Part shown: positions 24,901 through 36,992 of the stretch, in pieces | Layout: each line of letters begins with the position of its first letter | Position numbering within the stretch: the first letter of the stretch is position 1 | Assembly: GCA_963853835.1 (NCBI GenBank) | Contig: OY970822.1 | Location: forward strand, 85,727,135-85,791,134 | Source: Calendula officinalis | Taxonomy: Eukaryota; Streptophyta; Magnoliopsida; Asterales; Asteraceae | Length of the DNA stretch: 64,000 nucleotides | Reading direction: 5' to 3' | Made by a program: the position numbers and the translations under genes | Notes under the pieces: model-generated | Database searches by the model: none | Told to the model about the DNA's origin: nothing | Seen by the model: only the letters and a program-made list of their open reading frames with translations

Positions 24901-26661
24901 TTTTATATTTCTTTTCAACTCATGATGTCAAATTTATATACTTCCAGCCGCTTGATGGATCCAGTAACTGTTGATTTGAGGAATATGAATACATTAGCAA
25001 AGGTATGTAATTGATATTATCATAACATTTTTAACTGTCTAAATATATAAAACAATATTTATAATCAAAATTCAAATACTCTAAATGCATATGGATTATA
25101 GATAATGAGGCAAAGGCGTATTGAAAGAGGAGCCATAACTCTTGCTTCTGCAGAGTCAAATTTCAAGTTGACACTGAGACTCATGATCCTCTTGATATCG
25201 GTATAATTTTGTAATATTTATATATTTATCAAATTCGAGAAGCAAACCAAATGGTTGAAGAGTTTATGCTTGCTGCTAATGTTTCAGTTGCTGAACAAAT
25301 TCTTAAAAGCTTCCCTCAGTGTTCGTTATTAAGGTTAGTTGTTGGTTTATATTCGTTTAGTGATTAATTAAACTATTAAACATAAACATAATATTTTAAA
25401 TATAAAAATGAAATTATAGACGACATCCTAGTCCAACTAAAGAAATGCTTGAACCGTTGTTGCGTACTGCTGCTTCTGTTGGCCTTGATTTAGATGTGTC
25501 ATCATCAAAAGCACTTGCTGACTCACTCGACTGTGCTGTGGTTAGTTTTTTTTTTTTTTTTTTAATATTTATTTAATCATTTTAAAAGTTTTTGTACAAC
25601 TTAATAATTATGTCTTATAAAAAAATGCTCTAGGGTGAGGATCCATACTTTAATAAGTTGATCCGTATTCTGGCTACAAGATGTATGACACAGGTTGGTT
25701 GATGCATTAATTTTTATTATTATTATTATTATTTATTATTTAATTTTTTTGATGAGTTTTGCACTTTCAGGCTGTTTACTTTTGTAGTGGGGAACTTAGC
25801 CCTCCAGAATTTCACCATTATGGGCTTGCTGCACCTTTATATACACATTTCACATCACCAATTAGACGATATGGAGGTAATTAAAAATGTTTTTTTTCAT
25901 TTAATTGCGGATTAAAGTGATATTTAGGTTTGTTAAATTGGTTTTGCAGATGTGATCATGTGATAGTGCACAGGTTGCTTGCTGCATCTCTAGGAATATA
26001 CAAGCTGCCAACAATATTTCAAGATAGACCACAACTTACCAGCATTGCTGACAGTAATAAATAAATCATGCATTAAATAAACTTTATTAATTTCTAAATT
26101 ACGCCAAAAACGTTAATTCTCAATTTCATGTAATATTTAGATCTAAATTATCGGCATAGGAATGCTCAAATGGCAAGCCGTTCCTCCATAGAGCTTCATA
26201 CTATACTATTTTTCAAGAAAAGGTATTTAACATACTCACCATCACACACACACATACATAATTATTATAATTTTTAATTTTTTTAATATTCGTGCATGCC
26301 TACTGACACTGAAGCCAGGATTGTGAAAATAAGAGCAAATGGATTTATTGTTTTCGTGCCAAAGTATGACTTTTTAACAATTATACAGATTCTTAATGAT
26401 TTTTGGAGGAAAAAAAAGATGTTATAAATACATGTATATATTTTTTCTGTATCTATATATAGGTATGGTATTGAAGGGCCAGTTCATTTGACAATGAGAG
26501 GTGAGAAAGGTGGCGGTGAATGGGTTGTTGATGAGCAACAACAGAAGATTAAAAAAAATGATGGATCAATTTCTTACGGTGTTCTTCAAACTGTAAAAAT
26601 CCACATGGAGGTTGTTGAACCACAACCTAACCGCCCTAAATTACAACTTACTCTTATTTAA
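21951..26661 (+). pseudogene. Decayed copy of exosome ribonuclease RRP44A (DIS3)
   Basis: The exon-intron structure of a RRP44/DIS3 gene is kept, starting MLQSKSFVRKTRQGKVVKVV. The domain order is: PIN nuclease domain (ILVLDTNVVLNQ... VVLEEVKNKN, ITNDRENKRKA), two cold-shock domains, RNB exonuclease domain (GCKDIDDALHC, HIADVTNFVHPGTPLDSEA), and S1 domain ending LQLTLI. Lesions: one C missing at 24161-24167, so VDPPGCKDIDD is split just before the RNB catalytic aspartates; one base missing near 25152; the intron after HDPLDIG (from 25200) has no AG acceptor before IYQIREAN; an 8-bp tandem duplication ATGTGATC/ATGTGATA at 25949-25964 adds stops in the RYADVIVHR motif; and an acceptor AG changed to AT near 26296. 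Upstream exons through the cold-shock domains are open. Because introns persist, this is a DNA-level gene duplicate. The real enzyme degrades RNA 3' to 5' in the nucleus and is essential, so a working copy presumably exists elsewhere. A truncated PIN-CSD protein could still be made. Confidence 0.88.
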
Positions 26662-26881
26662 AAAGGTACCATTTTTAATTCGTTTTTGTTTAAAGCTTCT
26701 GTTAAGACTGTAGCAAGAATATTTTTCCAGAATCATGTTACACTTTTCAAAAAAACTTTATACATATATATATAAGATAGATACATAAAAGTTCTAAAAA
26801 GAATCATAACACATAAGACCAATGTATGAATATGCCCATTTGGGCTTTTTGATGTATACCAAAAAATTAATAATTAATTAA

Positions 26882-29026
26882 TTATGTCAAGATCCACATG
26901 AAGACCGTTGACCATCCAGTAAGTGCAAATGCTGCAGCTAAATAACTCCACATGGTCAACACTGAGCATTCCTCTTGTCCAACATTAAACAATTGTGTCA
27001 TTGTACCTACAATATCATTTATAACATCAATTCATGTATCTATGATTTATTATAATTCCATAATATAACAAGAAATGCTTACTAATATTCATGGCAGGTG
27101 GGACCGTGTACTGAATTAATAACACAAAATTGAAGAGTGGATCTGATGGAAGTAATCCAAGACTAGTTGCAGCTTTAATCACCAAAATTCCAACAATTGG
27201 TAGAATCACGTATCGTACACATATTATTGTGATTATGATAATCGGTCTTATGGTTGCCCTCCTCAAACCTTTACAAAAAAATGTGGTTAATTTCCAAATG
27301 TAAAATATTAACAACATTTTTATGATGTACAATTAGCAATAAAGGAGTTAAAAGCTCAATTTTATCATTATTTGATTAAGTACCTTGTACTAGGTTGCCT
27401 CCTAGTATAAGAGTGATGCAAGGTATGGTTCCATTCCTATATAACAAGTAAAAATGTTATAAACAAAAGGGAGTCATAATCCATGTTATTAATAAATAAA
27501 TAAAAAATCAACGAAAATTAAACAAGCATACCCGAGTAACGTGACAGAATCATAGATCACTCGTAATGGAGCATCGTCACCAATCACAACATTCCTCAGC
27601 CATGGGGTTGCCCCAAAAACCAGCCCTATAATCTGTTTTATAATATGTTGTAACTTGTAAGTATATATTTTCATGGTGTCATCATATCATGTGATATAAA
27701 AAACTTACAGAACCAAGGTTTGGGGGAGCTATCAGTTCCTCCAATACTTTATGAAATATATCTGTTATTTTACTTGAAAAAGATCCATCTTTTTTCTCGT
27801 CATTGTGCAATAATTGTGTGTCATCGCTAGTCGGGTATGATAAAGGGACAACCACATCGATATATTCTTGAGTTTCTTCGGTTAAAAGATGAGTTTTTTC
27901 ATTTGCACCCGAGTCTTTGTTCGGTTCTTGTGGTGAATCGTTGAGTTCTTCCATTTTGGTGTATCTTAAACTAGAGTTTTTTAATAACTGGAAAGTGTAT
28001 GTCCAGATGTAAAAGCTGCCTAACTGTATATTGATGAAAAACAGAATATGATTACAACTTATAACATAATTGTTAGTTGCTAATTATAGTTTTAAACTTA
28101 ATAAGAAGTCATCTCACCGCCATGGAGAACGATGAATAAGAGAGTCCCTTAGACTTGCAAATACTATGTTCTCCAAAAGGGCTGCCGCCTTCGGTGCAGA
28201 TTGCAGGGACAATTATCAAAAGAATATTACCGAGATTTCCTAACAAAATGATAAAAATTAAAAGAATAAATACAAAAAAGGTTTTGCTAACATGTGCTCT
28301 CATCAGTTGGCACGCAATATCAAATGTTAAATGTGATTTTTGGCCTTGTTATAAAAACAAAAAGGTGAAAATATTAGTACCAGTGGAGCACATAGCTATC
28401 AATAGGCCTTCTAAATGTGGCTTTGGTTTAATTAGTTTTGCTGCTATCCATCCCAACATTCCTCCACAAACGAATGTTATCCCAATATTTATTGGCATAA
28501 ACCACCTGCAGCATTAACATTACCATGTTAATCATTTTATATAATTGGGTATAATGATAAGCTATTACTATATATACCATGAGATAATATAGAATTACAT
28601 AGAATTAGATCCTGATCATGACATGCATGCAAAATAAAATAAGTTATTACTATAGTCTATATATGTACCATGAGATAATATCTTCGAGGGTGACCGTTTT
28701 TGCAAGACTAGCGAAAATAAGGGAAGGAGTAAACGCCACAAACACAATCTGCAAAACAAGTCGATCTTTTTAGACCTTTTCGGTTGAAACTTTAAAAGAA
28801 ACGAACATATAAACTAGTCATAAAGTAAATGAAAATTCTATATATTTTATTTTATGCGTATGAAAACAATCAGTAGTACAAACAATAATACCTTATTAAG
28901 TGACTTGCGGGTGTCAGTAGAGAGAATATCGAAGTAATCGGTGGCCATGACGGCTCCAATTGCACTCACCAACAACACCTCCAATATGGGCATCGAAGCC
29001 GTCTCAAACAACGACCAAAACCCCAT
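26882..29026 (-). CDS. PIN-LIKES (PILS) auxin transport facilitator
   Basis: It starts MGFWSLFETASMPILEVLLV at 29026 and ends VFMWILT with TAA at 26882. The protein has two blocks of five hydrophobic segments around a hydrophilic loop of about 70 residues (MEELNDSPQEPNKDSGANEK... to ITDIFHKVLEELIAPPNLGS). This is the topology of PILS proteins, which hold auxin in the ER and lower nuclear auxin signalling. Signature stretches are NLGNILLIIVPAICTEGGSP, FGATPWLRNVVIGDDAPLRV, and LLIQYTVPPAMNISTMTQLF with the following NVGQEECSV. Several introns are visible; the acceptor before LGSFYIWTYTFQ is the CAG at about 28028. The predicted length is near 420 aa, normal for the family. No disabling change seen. 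The exact PILS subgroup is not determined. Confidence 0.88.
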
Positions 29027-31390
29027 TTCTGTGAGGCTTTCGAATCGATATGAGTATAAACTTCTTCTTTTTGTACCTTTTTTGTTGTTGTGTCAGCTGC
29101 TTTTTTTCCCCTTTTTATATATACGAAGGGTCAAGTTGGTTATTGAAGAAAGAACGTACCTGGCAAAAGTTGGGACCAAAAGCCAATTCGAACTCAAATT
29201 CTAGAATTTTAAATAAAAAGGGTGAGTAGTATTTTAAGGAAAACATTGAATAGAGATAGAATGATACAGTAAGCGACAGGTCGATGTTATGATAAGTTGT
29301 ATTTGGATTCCAGCTTTTTGTAACGTTAGAAAATATGGATAGAGATAGAGAAGTCGACTTTGCCAGCCGCTTTTTCTGGACTAGTTTTACCCTCATAATT
29401 TCCACGAATTTGGGATTGATTAGTTTCTAAAACTATATTAATTGTGATAATTTCTTGTGAGTCATACGCCACTTTTCTTTGAGATAGACACTTGATTTTT
29501 TACGTAAAAGTACAAATACACCCTCATCTCTTTTTACACTTAAATTACTCTCGTGATTTGACCCCTTTCCGTCCCTTTAACTTTTCTCATATTTTCGGCT
29601 TTTCACGTAGAGATTTGAAGGCAGGGAAAAGGAAATAAAGGTAAAATCTCTTGTTTGGTTACATTGAGAAAAGAAGATGGAGAAAAAAATCTTTTCCTTT
29701 TCTCTAATTTCCATTCTCTATTAAACAAGGAGAAAAGGGGAGAATCATATAATGAGAATTAAAAAAAAAACACGGAGACTTGTGTTTTCTCGATTTCTAA
29801 AACAGAATCCTCCAGCCGCACGATCGAACCAGTCTCCACCATAGCCATTCTCTTCTCCACAACTTCTCTTCACGATATGAGCTATCTCTTTCGATCTGTT
29901 AGTATTTATTTGTGTCGATTTCTACCTCTCTCTGGGCTCAGAATTAAGACCTAGTTCTTCGTACAACATGTCGCTCTCTGTTTTTGGGCGTAAATCCAAA
30001 TTGAATAGAACACAAAATTCTTGGGCGTAAATCCAAATTCTTGGGCATGAACAGAACGTGCTTCTGGTTGATTGAATTGTTTGTATAGTTTATTTGGTTT
30101 TAATTCATAATTACATATGATTGGTTACTGTCAATTTATTTCATATATTCGTTTTAGTACATAAATTTGATTTCATAAATTGAGTTTAGTACATTTGATT
30201 GGTATTAGTTCATAAATGAGTTTTAGTTACATTTGATAATTGTTTATGGTTCAGATACTGTTCTTGGTTACATTGTGGTTTTAAATACTTAGAACTGTTT
30301 TTTTTTTGTTACATTTTGATTGAATTGATGTTTTTGAAAGTGACAATAGTTTTATTTTTGGATGTTATTATTGATTTTATTAATGCACTTTCGTTATTAA
30401 TTTATCCATGAATTTTTTATGTTATAATAATGATTGTTGTGGGAAAAAAATATGTTTGCTAATTATAAAGTTTGTACAATTCTCTACTGATTTTTTTTTG
30501 TTATACAAAACAAGAGAAATGATTCTCTGCTGCAATTCTCTGTTGAAGTCTCTGTGCTACTAAACAGAGGAGTCAATTCTCTTTCTCCAGACTCATTCAC
30601 TTTCTCTGCAATTCCATTCTCTGCAACCATTTCCCTGCAATTTCATTCTCTGTACCAAACGTACCCTTAAGGTTGCATGGTATGGGCACCACATATGGTT
30701 GTGAGTTTTTCTGCCACATCATCACCACCTCAGCAACCACATCACCACCACACCACATCATTTGGTGGAAATACCCACCACACCACACCATTTTAATTTC
30801 CATCTCATTATTTCATTTCCATTTATTTTTTAAACATAAAACCACACCATTTTATTTTTTATAAATCAGATATTAATTAAAACCTATGTTTCTATATAAT
30901 AAATTGTTATACAAAAATTTAATTAAAAGAGGCCAACAAAAAAACCCACAAGATTAAAACCCAACCTAGGCCCAAAGAAAACCTAAAGTTTAAACAATTA
31001 AACCTAGTTGCCCCTCTTTCTTCTTCTCTGCGAACAGCCACCAAAGTTTTCATCTTCATTTTTTTTCCTCTGCACGACAACTTCAAAAAACCAGCCACCA
31101 TCTTCTTCCTTCTATTTTTTTAACATTCATTCCATCTTCTACAGCTCCCTAGGCCCCCAACGGTAAAAAAACCATTGATTTCCTCAAACCACGCCCGTGG
31201 TTCAGCGTGGCCTGTTGCCCCTCTCCACCACGCCAACCCCCCACACCGTTTGGGGGGGGGGGGGGGAGGGGGGTGTTCTAAACAACCACCACGCCCTCCT
31301 TTTCCCCGCCCATAGCGAGTAGCCTAATAGTCACACCACTTCATCTTTCAACTTATTTTTTTAACAAAATTGTTTTTTTTAACGGCCAGT
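29027..31390. other. Intergenic, no gene recognised; contains a long G tract
   Basis: The first 150 bases are the probable leader of the PILS gene. The remainder is AT-rich with simple C/A-rich patches (30700-30790, CCACCACACCAC-like). A run of fifteen Gs, an A and six Gs occurs at 31252-31273. No open frame here resembles a known protein. Confidence 0.4.
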
Positions 31391-31394
31391 TAGT

Positions 31395-31550
31395 AAGTTA
31401 GTGGATCGAGCCTAGACATTGACATCCACAAGGGGCAGTATGCGTTCCCTCGAACCTTCCACCTATGGGGAATAAACCCCATGTCCACGACGGGACTTGA
31501 ACCCATGACCTTGGCCATGGGCAACACCTTATCATTTTCACCAATCCCAC
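31395..31550 (-). repeat. SINE-like element (minus strand)
   Basis: Read on the minus strand, GTTGCCCATGGCCAAGG is followed by the B-box-like GGTTCAAGTCCC, then a non-tRNA body. This resembles a tRNA-derived SINE; no full tRNA fold. Boundaries approximate. Confidence 0.4.
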
Positions 31551-32804
31551 TAAAGCCTTGGGTTTTTAATAAAAATGTTATATAAAAATTTAAATGCTTT
31601 TAGAGAGAGAAGTGTAGTCTCGAACCACACCCCAAGTCGGACGCCACATCGCCTTCCGACCCCTGCCACCACACCGCCTGCCACGTCAAACCCCACCCCA
31701 AGTTGGCCAGCCCACGCAGCCAACGAGCGAATGGGAGGAGAGAGAGTGCTTTGGGACCAATGGGAGGAGATAGAGGGGTATTTTTTAAGGATATTTTGTG
31801 ACTGAGAGGTATTTTGGTGGGTTCCAAAGAAGTATTATTGGTTTATAACGGTAGATGAGGTATTTATGGGTTTTGAATGTAGAATGTGAAATAATGATTT
31901 GGCGTATAGGTGAGAGGTGATCATCCAACTTAAATATCACACCTAATGTTCTTAATTATGAGAGAGGCTCCACCTTGTGTACAATAATAACCAAGTGGGT
32001 ACACCTCTCACTTCTGATCTCAAATTTTTTCGTATCTCACGTGTGACCACCCACTTTTTAGTGGGATGGCACGGCAGTTTTGAAGTCACGGAAGGTCAAG
32101 CTGACCATTAAACTTAGTCTTATTCTTTCTCTTTTCAGAATAACTATTAAATTTCACTATTTTCTTTCTCTCTCTATATATATACGAAGTATAATTTTTC
32201 TCTCCATCAATAGACTAAAATAAAGAAAAAGGTAAAAACATAAAAAAATAGAGGAAGCGAGCATAAGCTTTTAATCGGGTTTAACTCACTTTAAAATGTA
32301 ATTTTACGAAACAATTAAATATATTAAATGAATGGGTGGGCCAAAGTCAACAATCTCTAATCCTAAATCATTTGCATGAACGAAATCCACATATAAGAAG
32401 AAAAAATACACGCGTAAAAATTTTTATATATAATAAAAGAGAGTTATTTTGAATTGTTAAAGCCACTTCAAAACCATATGGCATGGAAAAATGTCATGTA
32501 ATAAGTCCAACACATCATAGAAAGTCACATACGCCTCCAAGTTATGCGTAACCCCTGATTATATGTTTCTAATTAATTTCATTAAATTGACCATTTCTTT
32601 ATTTCATTCATTTCTAATTAAATCCATTTGTGTTTCTTAAACCCATGGTATGGTAATGTGAATTGAGTCAAATATTTTATCCTAATTTATGTTTCTGGTC
32701 GTTTCCTTGAATACCGCAACAATGAATCTTCTTTTTCGTTTGTAAATATTTTATATACCATGGATTGAATCCGCAATGTCGTGCACATGTTGTTAAAAAC
32801 AATA

Positions 32805-32946
32805 AAAAAAAGTTGAGCAAGATTGCAAATGGTATTATCCAGCATGTGTCAAATGCAACCGTACTACAAATAAGGAATTGGTTTGTGATAAGGATGAATT
32901 TGGTGTTATCGTCATAAAGAGCCACCGATATGGAATACAAGTAAGC
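32805..32946 (+). pseudogene. RPA70-like C-terminal zinc/OB-fold fragment, copy 1
   Basis: Plus-strand translation reads KKVEQDCKWYYPACVKCNRT then TNKELVCDKDEFGVIVIKSHRYGIQ, followed by GTAAGC. The CxxC pair after WYYPA resembles the zinc ribbon of the third DNA-binding domain of replication protein A large-subunit-like proteins, which plants hold in many copies, often near Helitrons. Only this piece is recognisable and no start or further exon is seen. Confidence 0.6.
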
Positions 32947-33235
32947 CGTACAAATATTTTCTTTACTTTTAATTACCGATTGACGCTATCCTTTGTTTGA
33001 TTATTTTACCAAAAATATTTTGATGCAAGATACCGTTATTAGTGAGTTTAACGATAACATTTGTGTTTCTTAAACCCATGGTATGGTAATGTGAATTGAG
33101 TCAAATATTTTATCATAATTTATGTTTCTGGTCGTTTCCTTGAATACCGCAACAATGAATCTTCTTTTTCGTTTTTAAATCTTTTATATACCATGGATTG
33201 AATCCGCAATGTCGTGCACATGTTGTTAAAAACAA

Positions 33236-33378
33236 TAAAAAAAAGTTGAGCAAGATTGCAAACGGTATTATTCGGCATGTGTCAAATGCAACCGTACTGC
33301 AAATAAGGAATTGGTTTGTGATAAGGATGAATTTGGTGTTATCGTCATAAAGAGCCACCGATATGGAATACAAGTAAG
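33236..33378 (+). pseudogene. RPA70-like zinc/OB-fold fragment, copy 2
   Basis: Second tandem copy, with YYSACVKCNRTANKELVCDK, a few substitutions relative to copy 1, and the same downstream GTAAGC. Confidence 0.58.
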
Positions 33379-34012
33379 CCATACAAATATTTTCTTTACT
33401 TTTAATTACCGATTGACGATATCCTTTGTTTGATTATTTTACCAAAAATATTTTGATGCAAGATACCGTTATTAGTGAGTTTAATGATATTTAAAAGTAT
33501 AAGTAAGAGTAAAAATGTAATTTCAATTTATTAAAGTAGATAGTTAGTGGAAAAGAAACCTACTTTTTTGTCAATTAAAGAAAGTTTCAAAGTGTGTCAC
33601 TTATTTTGAATGGTTAAGGTGAGGAGTGGTGAGCCATTCATATAACAAAATAGAATTATTTTGAATAGTTAAAGCAACCTCAAAGCCACATGGCATTGAA
33701 AAATGCCATGTAATAAGTCCAACACATCATAGAAGCCACATACGCCTCCAAGTTATACGTAACCACTGATTATATTTTCTAATTAGTTTCATTAAATCGA
33801 CCGTTTCTTTATTTCATTCATTTCTAATTCAATCCATTTGTGTTTTTAAACCCATGGTATGGTAATGTGAATTGAGTCAAATATTTTATCCTAATTTATG
33901 TTTCTGGTCGTTTCCTTGAATACCGCAACAATGAATCTTCCTTTTCGTTTTTAAATCTTTTATATACCATGTATTGAATCCGCAATGTCGTGCAGATGTT
34001 GTTAAAAACAAT

Positions 34013-34155
34013 AAAAAAAAGTTGAGCAAGATTGCAAACGGTATTATCCGGCATGTGCCAAATGCAACCGTACTGCAAATAGGGAATTGGTTTGTGATAA
34101 CGATGAATTTGGTGTTATCGTCATAAAGAGCCACCGATATGGAATACAAGTAAGC
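34013..34155 (+). pseudogene. RPA70-like zinc/OB-fold fragment, copy 3
   Basis: Third tandem copy, with YYPACAKCNRTANRELVCDN; same boundaries as copies 1 and 2. Confidence 0.58.
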
Positions 34156-34396
34156 TATACAAATATTTTCTTTACTTTTAATTACCGATTGACGATATCC
34201 TTTGTTTGATTATTTTACAAAAATATTTTGATGCAAGATACCGTTATTAGTGAGTTTAATGATATTTAAAAGTATAAGTAAGAGGAAAAATGTAATTTCA
34301 CTTTATTAAAGTAGATAGTTAGTGGAAAAGAAACCTACTTTTTTTTTGCCAAATAAAGAAAGTTTCAAAGTGTGTCACTTATTTTGAAACACCTTA

Positions 34397-34701
34397 GGCT
34401 GGATTTAATGGTTAAGGTGAGGAGTGGTGAGCCATTCATCTCACGCGCTAGCACCACTAAATGGAGGGGGTCTCACGCATGAGTTCGGTTTCCAAGGAGA
34501 GGAAAGGTGATGCACGTCACCATTCAATAAAGGAGAAAAAAGTGGGCCCTCTCTCACTTAAATGAGTTATTTATTAAAGGTGAGAGGTGGTGTGACCACT
34601 AAAAGTGAAAGATGAGAGAAAGCGAGAGTAGGTAACTCAAGAGAGAAAACTGATGTGGCGCTGAGGTGGATGGTGAAATGGTGTGACCACTAAATGCAGT
34701 C
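34397..34701. mobile_element. PIF/Harbinger (Tourist-like) MITE
   Basis: The left end GGCTGGATTTAATGG and right end CCACTAAATGCAGTC are near-perfect inverted repeats. Both are bordered by TTA (34394-34396 and 34702-34704), the Harbinger target duplication. About 305 bp, no coding capacity. Confidence 0.78.
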
Positions 34702-35868
34702 TTAAAATAGAACGTGTGTCACTTATTTTGAAACGGAGGAAGTATAAAAACTTGAAATATATGAATTGATTGTCATTTTTATGGTATTGGGTATCTAGCG
34801 TGCATCATTTTCTTATTAAACTACAAATAGAGGTGAATTTTTCACATAATTGGTACATATTTCAATTCATATATACGAGTAATAATGAGTTCTAAACGAT
34901 AACAATTTGATCTCAGTAAACATGCAACTGAGGAAGATGAGGATAATGATGGGTCTTTTGCTTTCAACACCAAAGGGCAATTCCGTCATCAAACAATACT
35001 TTTGATTTATTTAAGAGATATTGTATATACGATTGTGCTATTATGCAGAATTGTACAATAAGATTCAATACACATGGTTTAGAGGATTAATATTTCCATG
35101 TGGCAATGTATTTTTTGTCGCTGAATTTTCATATTCTTACATAATTGTAAGCATACTTGTAATTAGCTTAACTATCACAACAAGTAGAGTTTATGTTATA
35201 GATTTGTATAATTTTGGATGATTCAGCTGAAGCTTCAATATTTTCCAGGAAGTTTTGAATTAGTTGAAGAAAATATTGAAGAATTTGAGCCCTTACTTTT
35301 TGTAAGAATATGTATAATTTGCAGTGCTATGCACCTCATATTAGAAATTGATAGTGTATTAAAATTACCATGAATAATAAAAATTTTAATGAATAAAGTA
35401 CTTTTAAAGATTATAATATTTTGAAATTTTTATAAGCCACCTGTGATTAAATGTCGCTATTTATGAACATTAATATATTAGGGGGCGTTTGGCTCGACGT
35501 AATCCTCCGTAATGTAATTGAAATCGGTTGTAATTGAATTCAGTTGGAATTTAATTCGGTTGTAATTAAATACGGTTACGCGTTTGGTTGACAAAATTTT
35601 GAGTTGTAATTCAAATCAATACTTATACATTTTTTTTAAAACTTTTCTAAATTCTTTTTTAAAATTTCATTATTTATTACTTATTATTATTTTATTTTAT
35701 TTTTTAAAAAATTTTATATTTTTAAAATTTTGTTTTCTAATTTTTTTTAATTATATTTTTAGTTTAAAAAAAATTAAATATTTTTTATATTTTTTAATTT
35801 GTTTTTTAATTTTTTTAATTTTTCTTAATTTTTTTTTAAATATTTAAATTTTTTTAAATTTTTTTAAA

Positions 35869-36992
35869 GGGTAAATATCATAAATTGTCCCTATGGTCTT
35901 GGGTTTTTTGGCTTTTTGTACCTAAACTTTTTTTTTCAAATTTTTTGTCCCTAACTATTTAAAAATCGGGTTTATCGTCCTTCCGTCCAAATTTAGCAGT
36001 TAAGTCAGATCACGTGCCAAACATATGAGGGTATTTTGGTCATTTTACAATTTTAATTTTTTTTTCTATTTTCTGTTTTTCCCCATTCATCTTCTTCCCT
36101 AATAAACCCTAATTTCTTTATCACCACTAATTCTTAATCACTAACTTAACCAACAAACACAAACCCAAATTATTAAAAAAAGGAAATGGTCACATCTTTA
36201 CCTCCGCCGTAGAGGGTTGTTAACAATGGCGTGTTTGGGGATTCGTTGCGGAGGAGCTGGAGATTGTTTGCTTCGTCAACCGGCAAATGGTTTCCAAATG
36301 CTCAAAATCAGAGGCGGGTTTCAAACGAAGACGCAATTGCTTCAGAGCATCCTCTTTCTGAATGATATTGTTGTCGTAAGATGCCCTAATTTCCTTCTCT
36401 TCCCTGGCCAATTCTCCCAATTGCTGCTCAAGAACACCCAACAAACCCACATCCTCAACCGACAAACCCTTGACAGCTTTCTTCTCCACTGCCTCATACG
36501 GCGGAGATCGGTAATGTACGCTGAACCCTCGGCGGAACGACACCACACGCAAAACTTATAAAGCTGCACAACAGTGCATGCGTTGTTAGACTCCCAAAAC
36601 CCGTCGGAAATACCTCTGTGCAAAATCTTCCTGAGCAAGATATCATCAGAAATCTGGATTATTCGGTGAAGGATTTAACGAAGAGGAGGGAACGAAGGCG
36701 TTTGGGGTACTGATTGAAGGTAAATTCAAAGGTCGGAAGAAGTATGATTTTAGAATTAGGGTTTGAATGACTGAAAGAATTGGGGAAGAACATATGAAGG
36801 AGAAGATTAAAGAAAAAGGACGAAACTACCCTTACTTTTTTGGCATATTCTGTTAGTTAACGCCAAATTTAGACGGAAGGACAATAAACCAGAATTTTAA
36901 AGAGTACAGGGATAAAAAATTTGAAAAAAAAAAGTTTAGGGACAAAAAGCCAGAAAACCCAAGACCATATGGACAATTTATGATATTTACCC
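35869..36992. mobile_element. Pack-MULE-like element nested in the Tourist-like element
   Basis: The ends GGGTAAATATCATAAATTGT and ACAATTTATGATATTTACCC are perfect inverses, and the similarity continues for about 130 bp (gtccttccgtccaaatttagc and its inverse). An exact 9-bp duplication TTTTTTAAA flanks it (35860-35868, 36993-37001), diagnostic of a Mutator-like element. It carries an open, coding-like frame on its minus strand (36220-36552) that looks captured. Confidence 0.82.
36220..36552 (-). CDS. Unrecognised captured ORF in Pack-MULE (110 aa)
   Basis: The open frame begins MRVVSFRRGFSVHYRSPPYE and has a predicted charged helix (LEQQLGELAREEKEIRASYD). The composition (basic, Arg/Ser-rich start followed by an amphipathic body) looks like a mitochondrial protein fragment with its targeting region. 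I do not recognise the parent gene. The overlapping plus-strand frame is a shadow. Whether it is expressed is unknown; it lacks any visible domain signature. Confidence 0.45.
   Translation of the reverse strand: MRVVSFRRGFSVHYRSPPYEAVEKKAVKGLSVEDVGLLGVLEQQLGELAREEKEIRASYDNNIIQKEDALKQLRLRLKPASDFEHLETICRLTKQTISSSSATNPQTRHC

Larger units (their letters stand above)
32430..34390 (+). repeat. Three tandem copies of a 0.4-0.8 kb segment
   Basis: The same segment recurs: TTTGTGTTTCTTAAACCCAT (or a close variant) begins at 32627, 33060 and 33837. Copy 2 to copy 3 is 777 bp apart, with the flanking ATTTTGAATDGTTAAAG...TACGCCTCCAAGTTA block also repeated (from about 32450 and 33656). A block after each of the last two copies (GATATTTAAAAGTATAAGTA) is also duplicated. 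Identity is high by eye, pointing to recent unequal exchange. Confidence 0.8.

Noticed and set aside
29640..30670. Possible 1 kb element between TTGTTTGGTTACATTGAGAA and an inverse-like TCTCTGTACCAAACGTACCC
   Set aside because: The end similarity is short and imperfect and no target duplication was found.
32677..34149. Three near-identical minus-strand frames of about 87 aa (ALYDDNTKFILITNQF...)
   Set aside because: These are shadows of the plus-strand RPA-like exon copies; the coding signal (paired cysteines, exon-like end) is on the plus strand.
36217..36561. 114-aa plus-strand frame
   Set aside because: Exact complement of the more coding-like minus-strand frame in the Pack-MULE.
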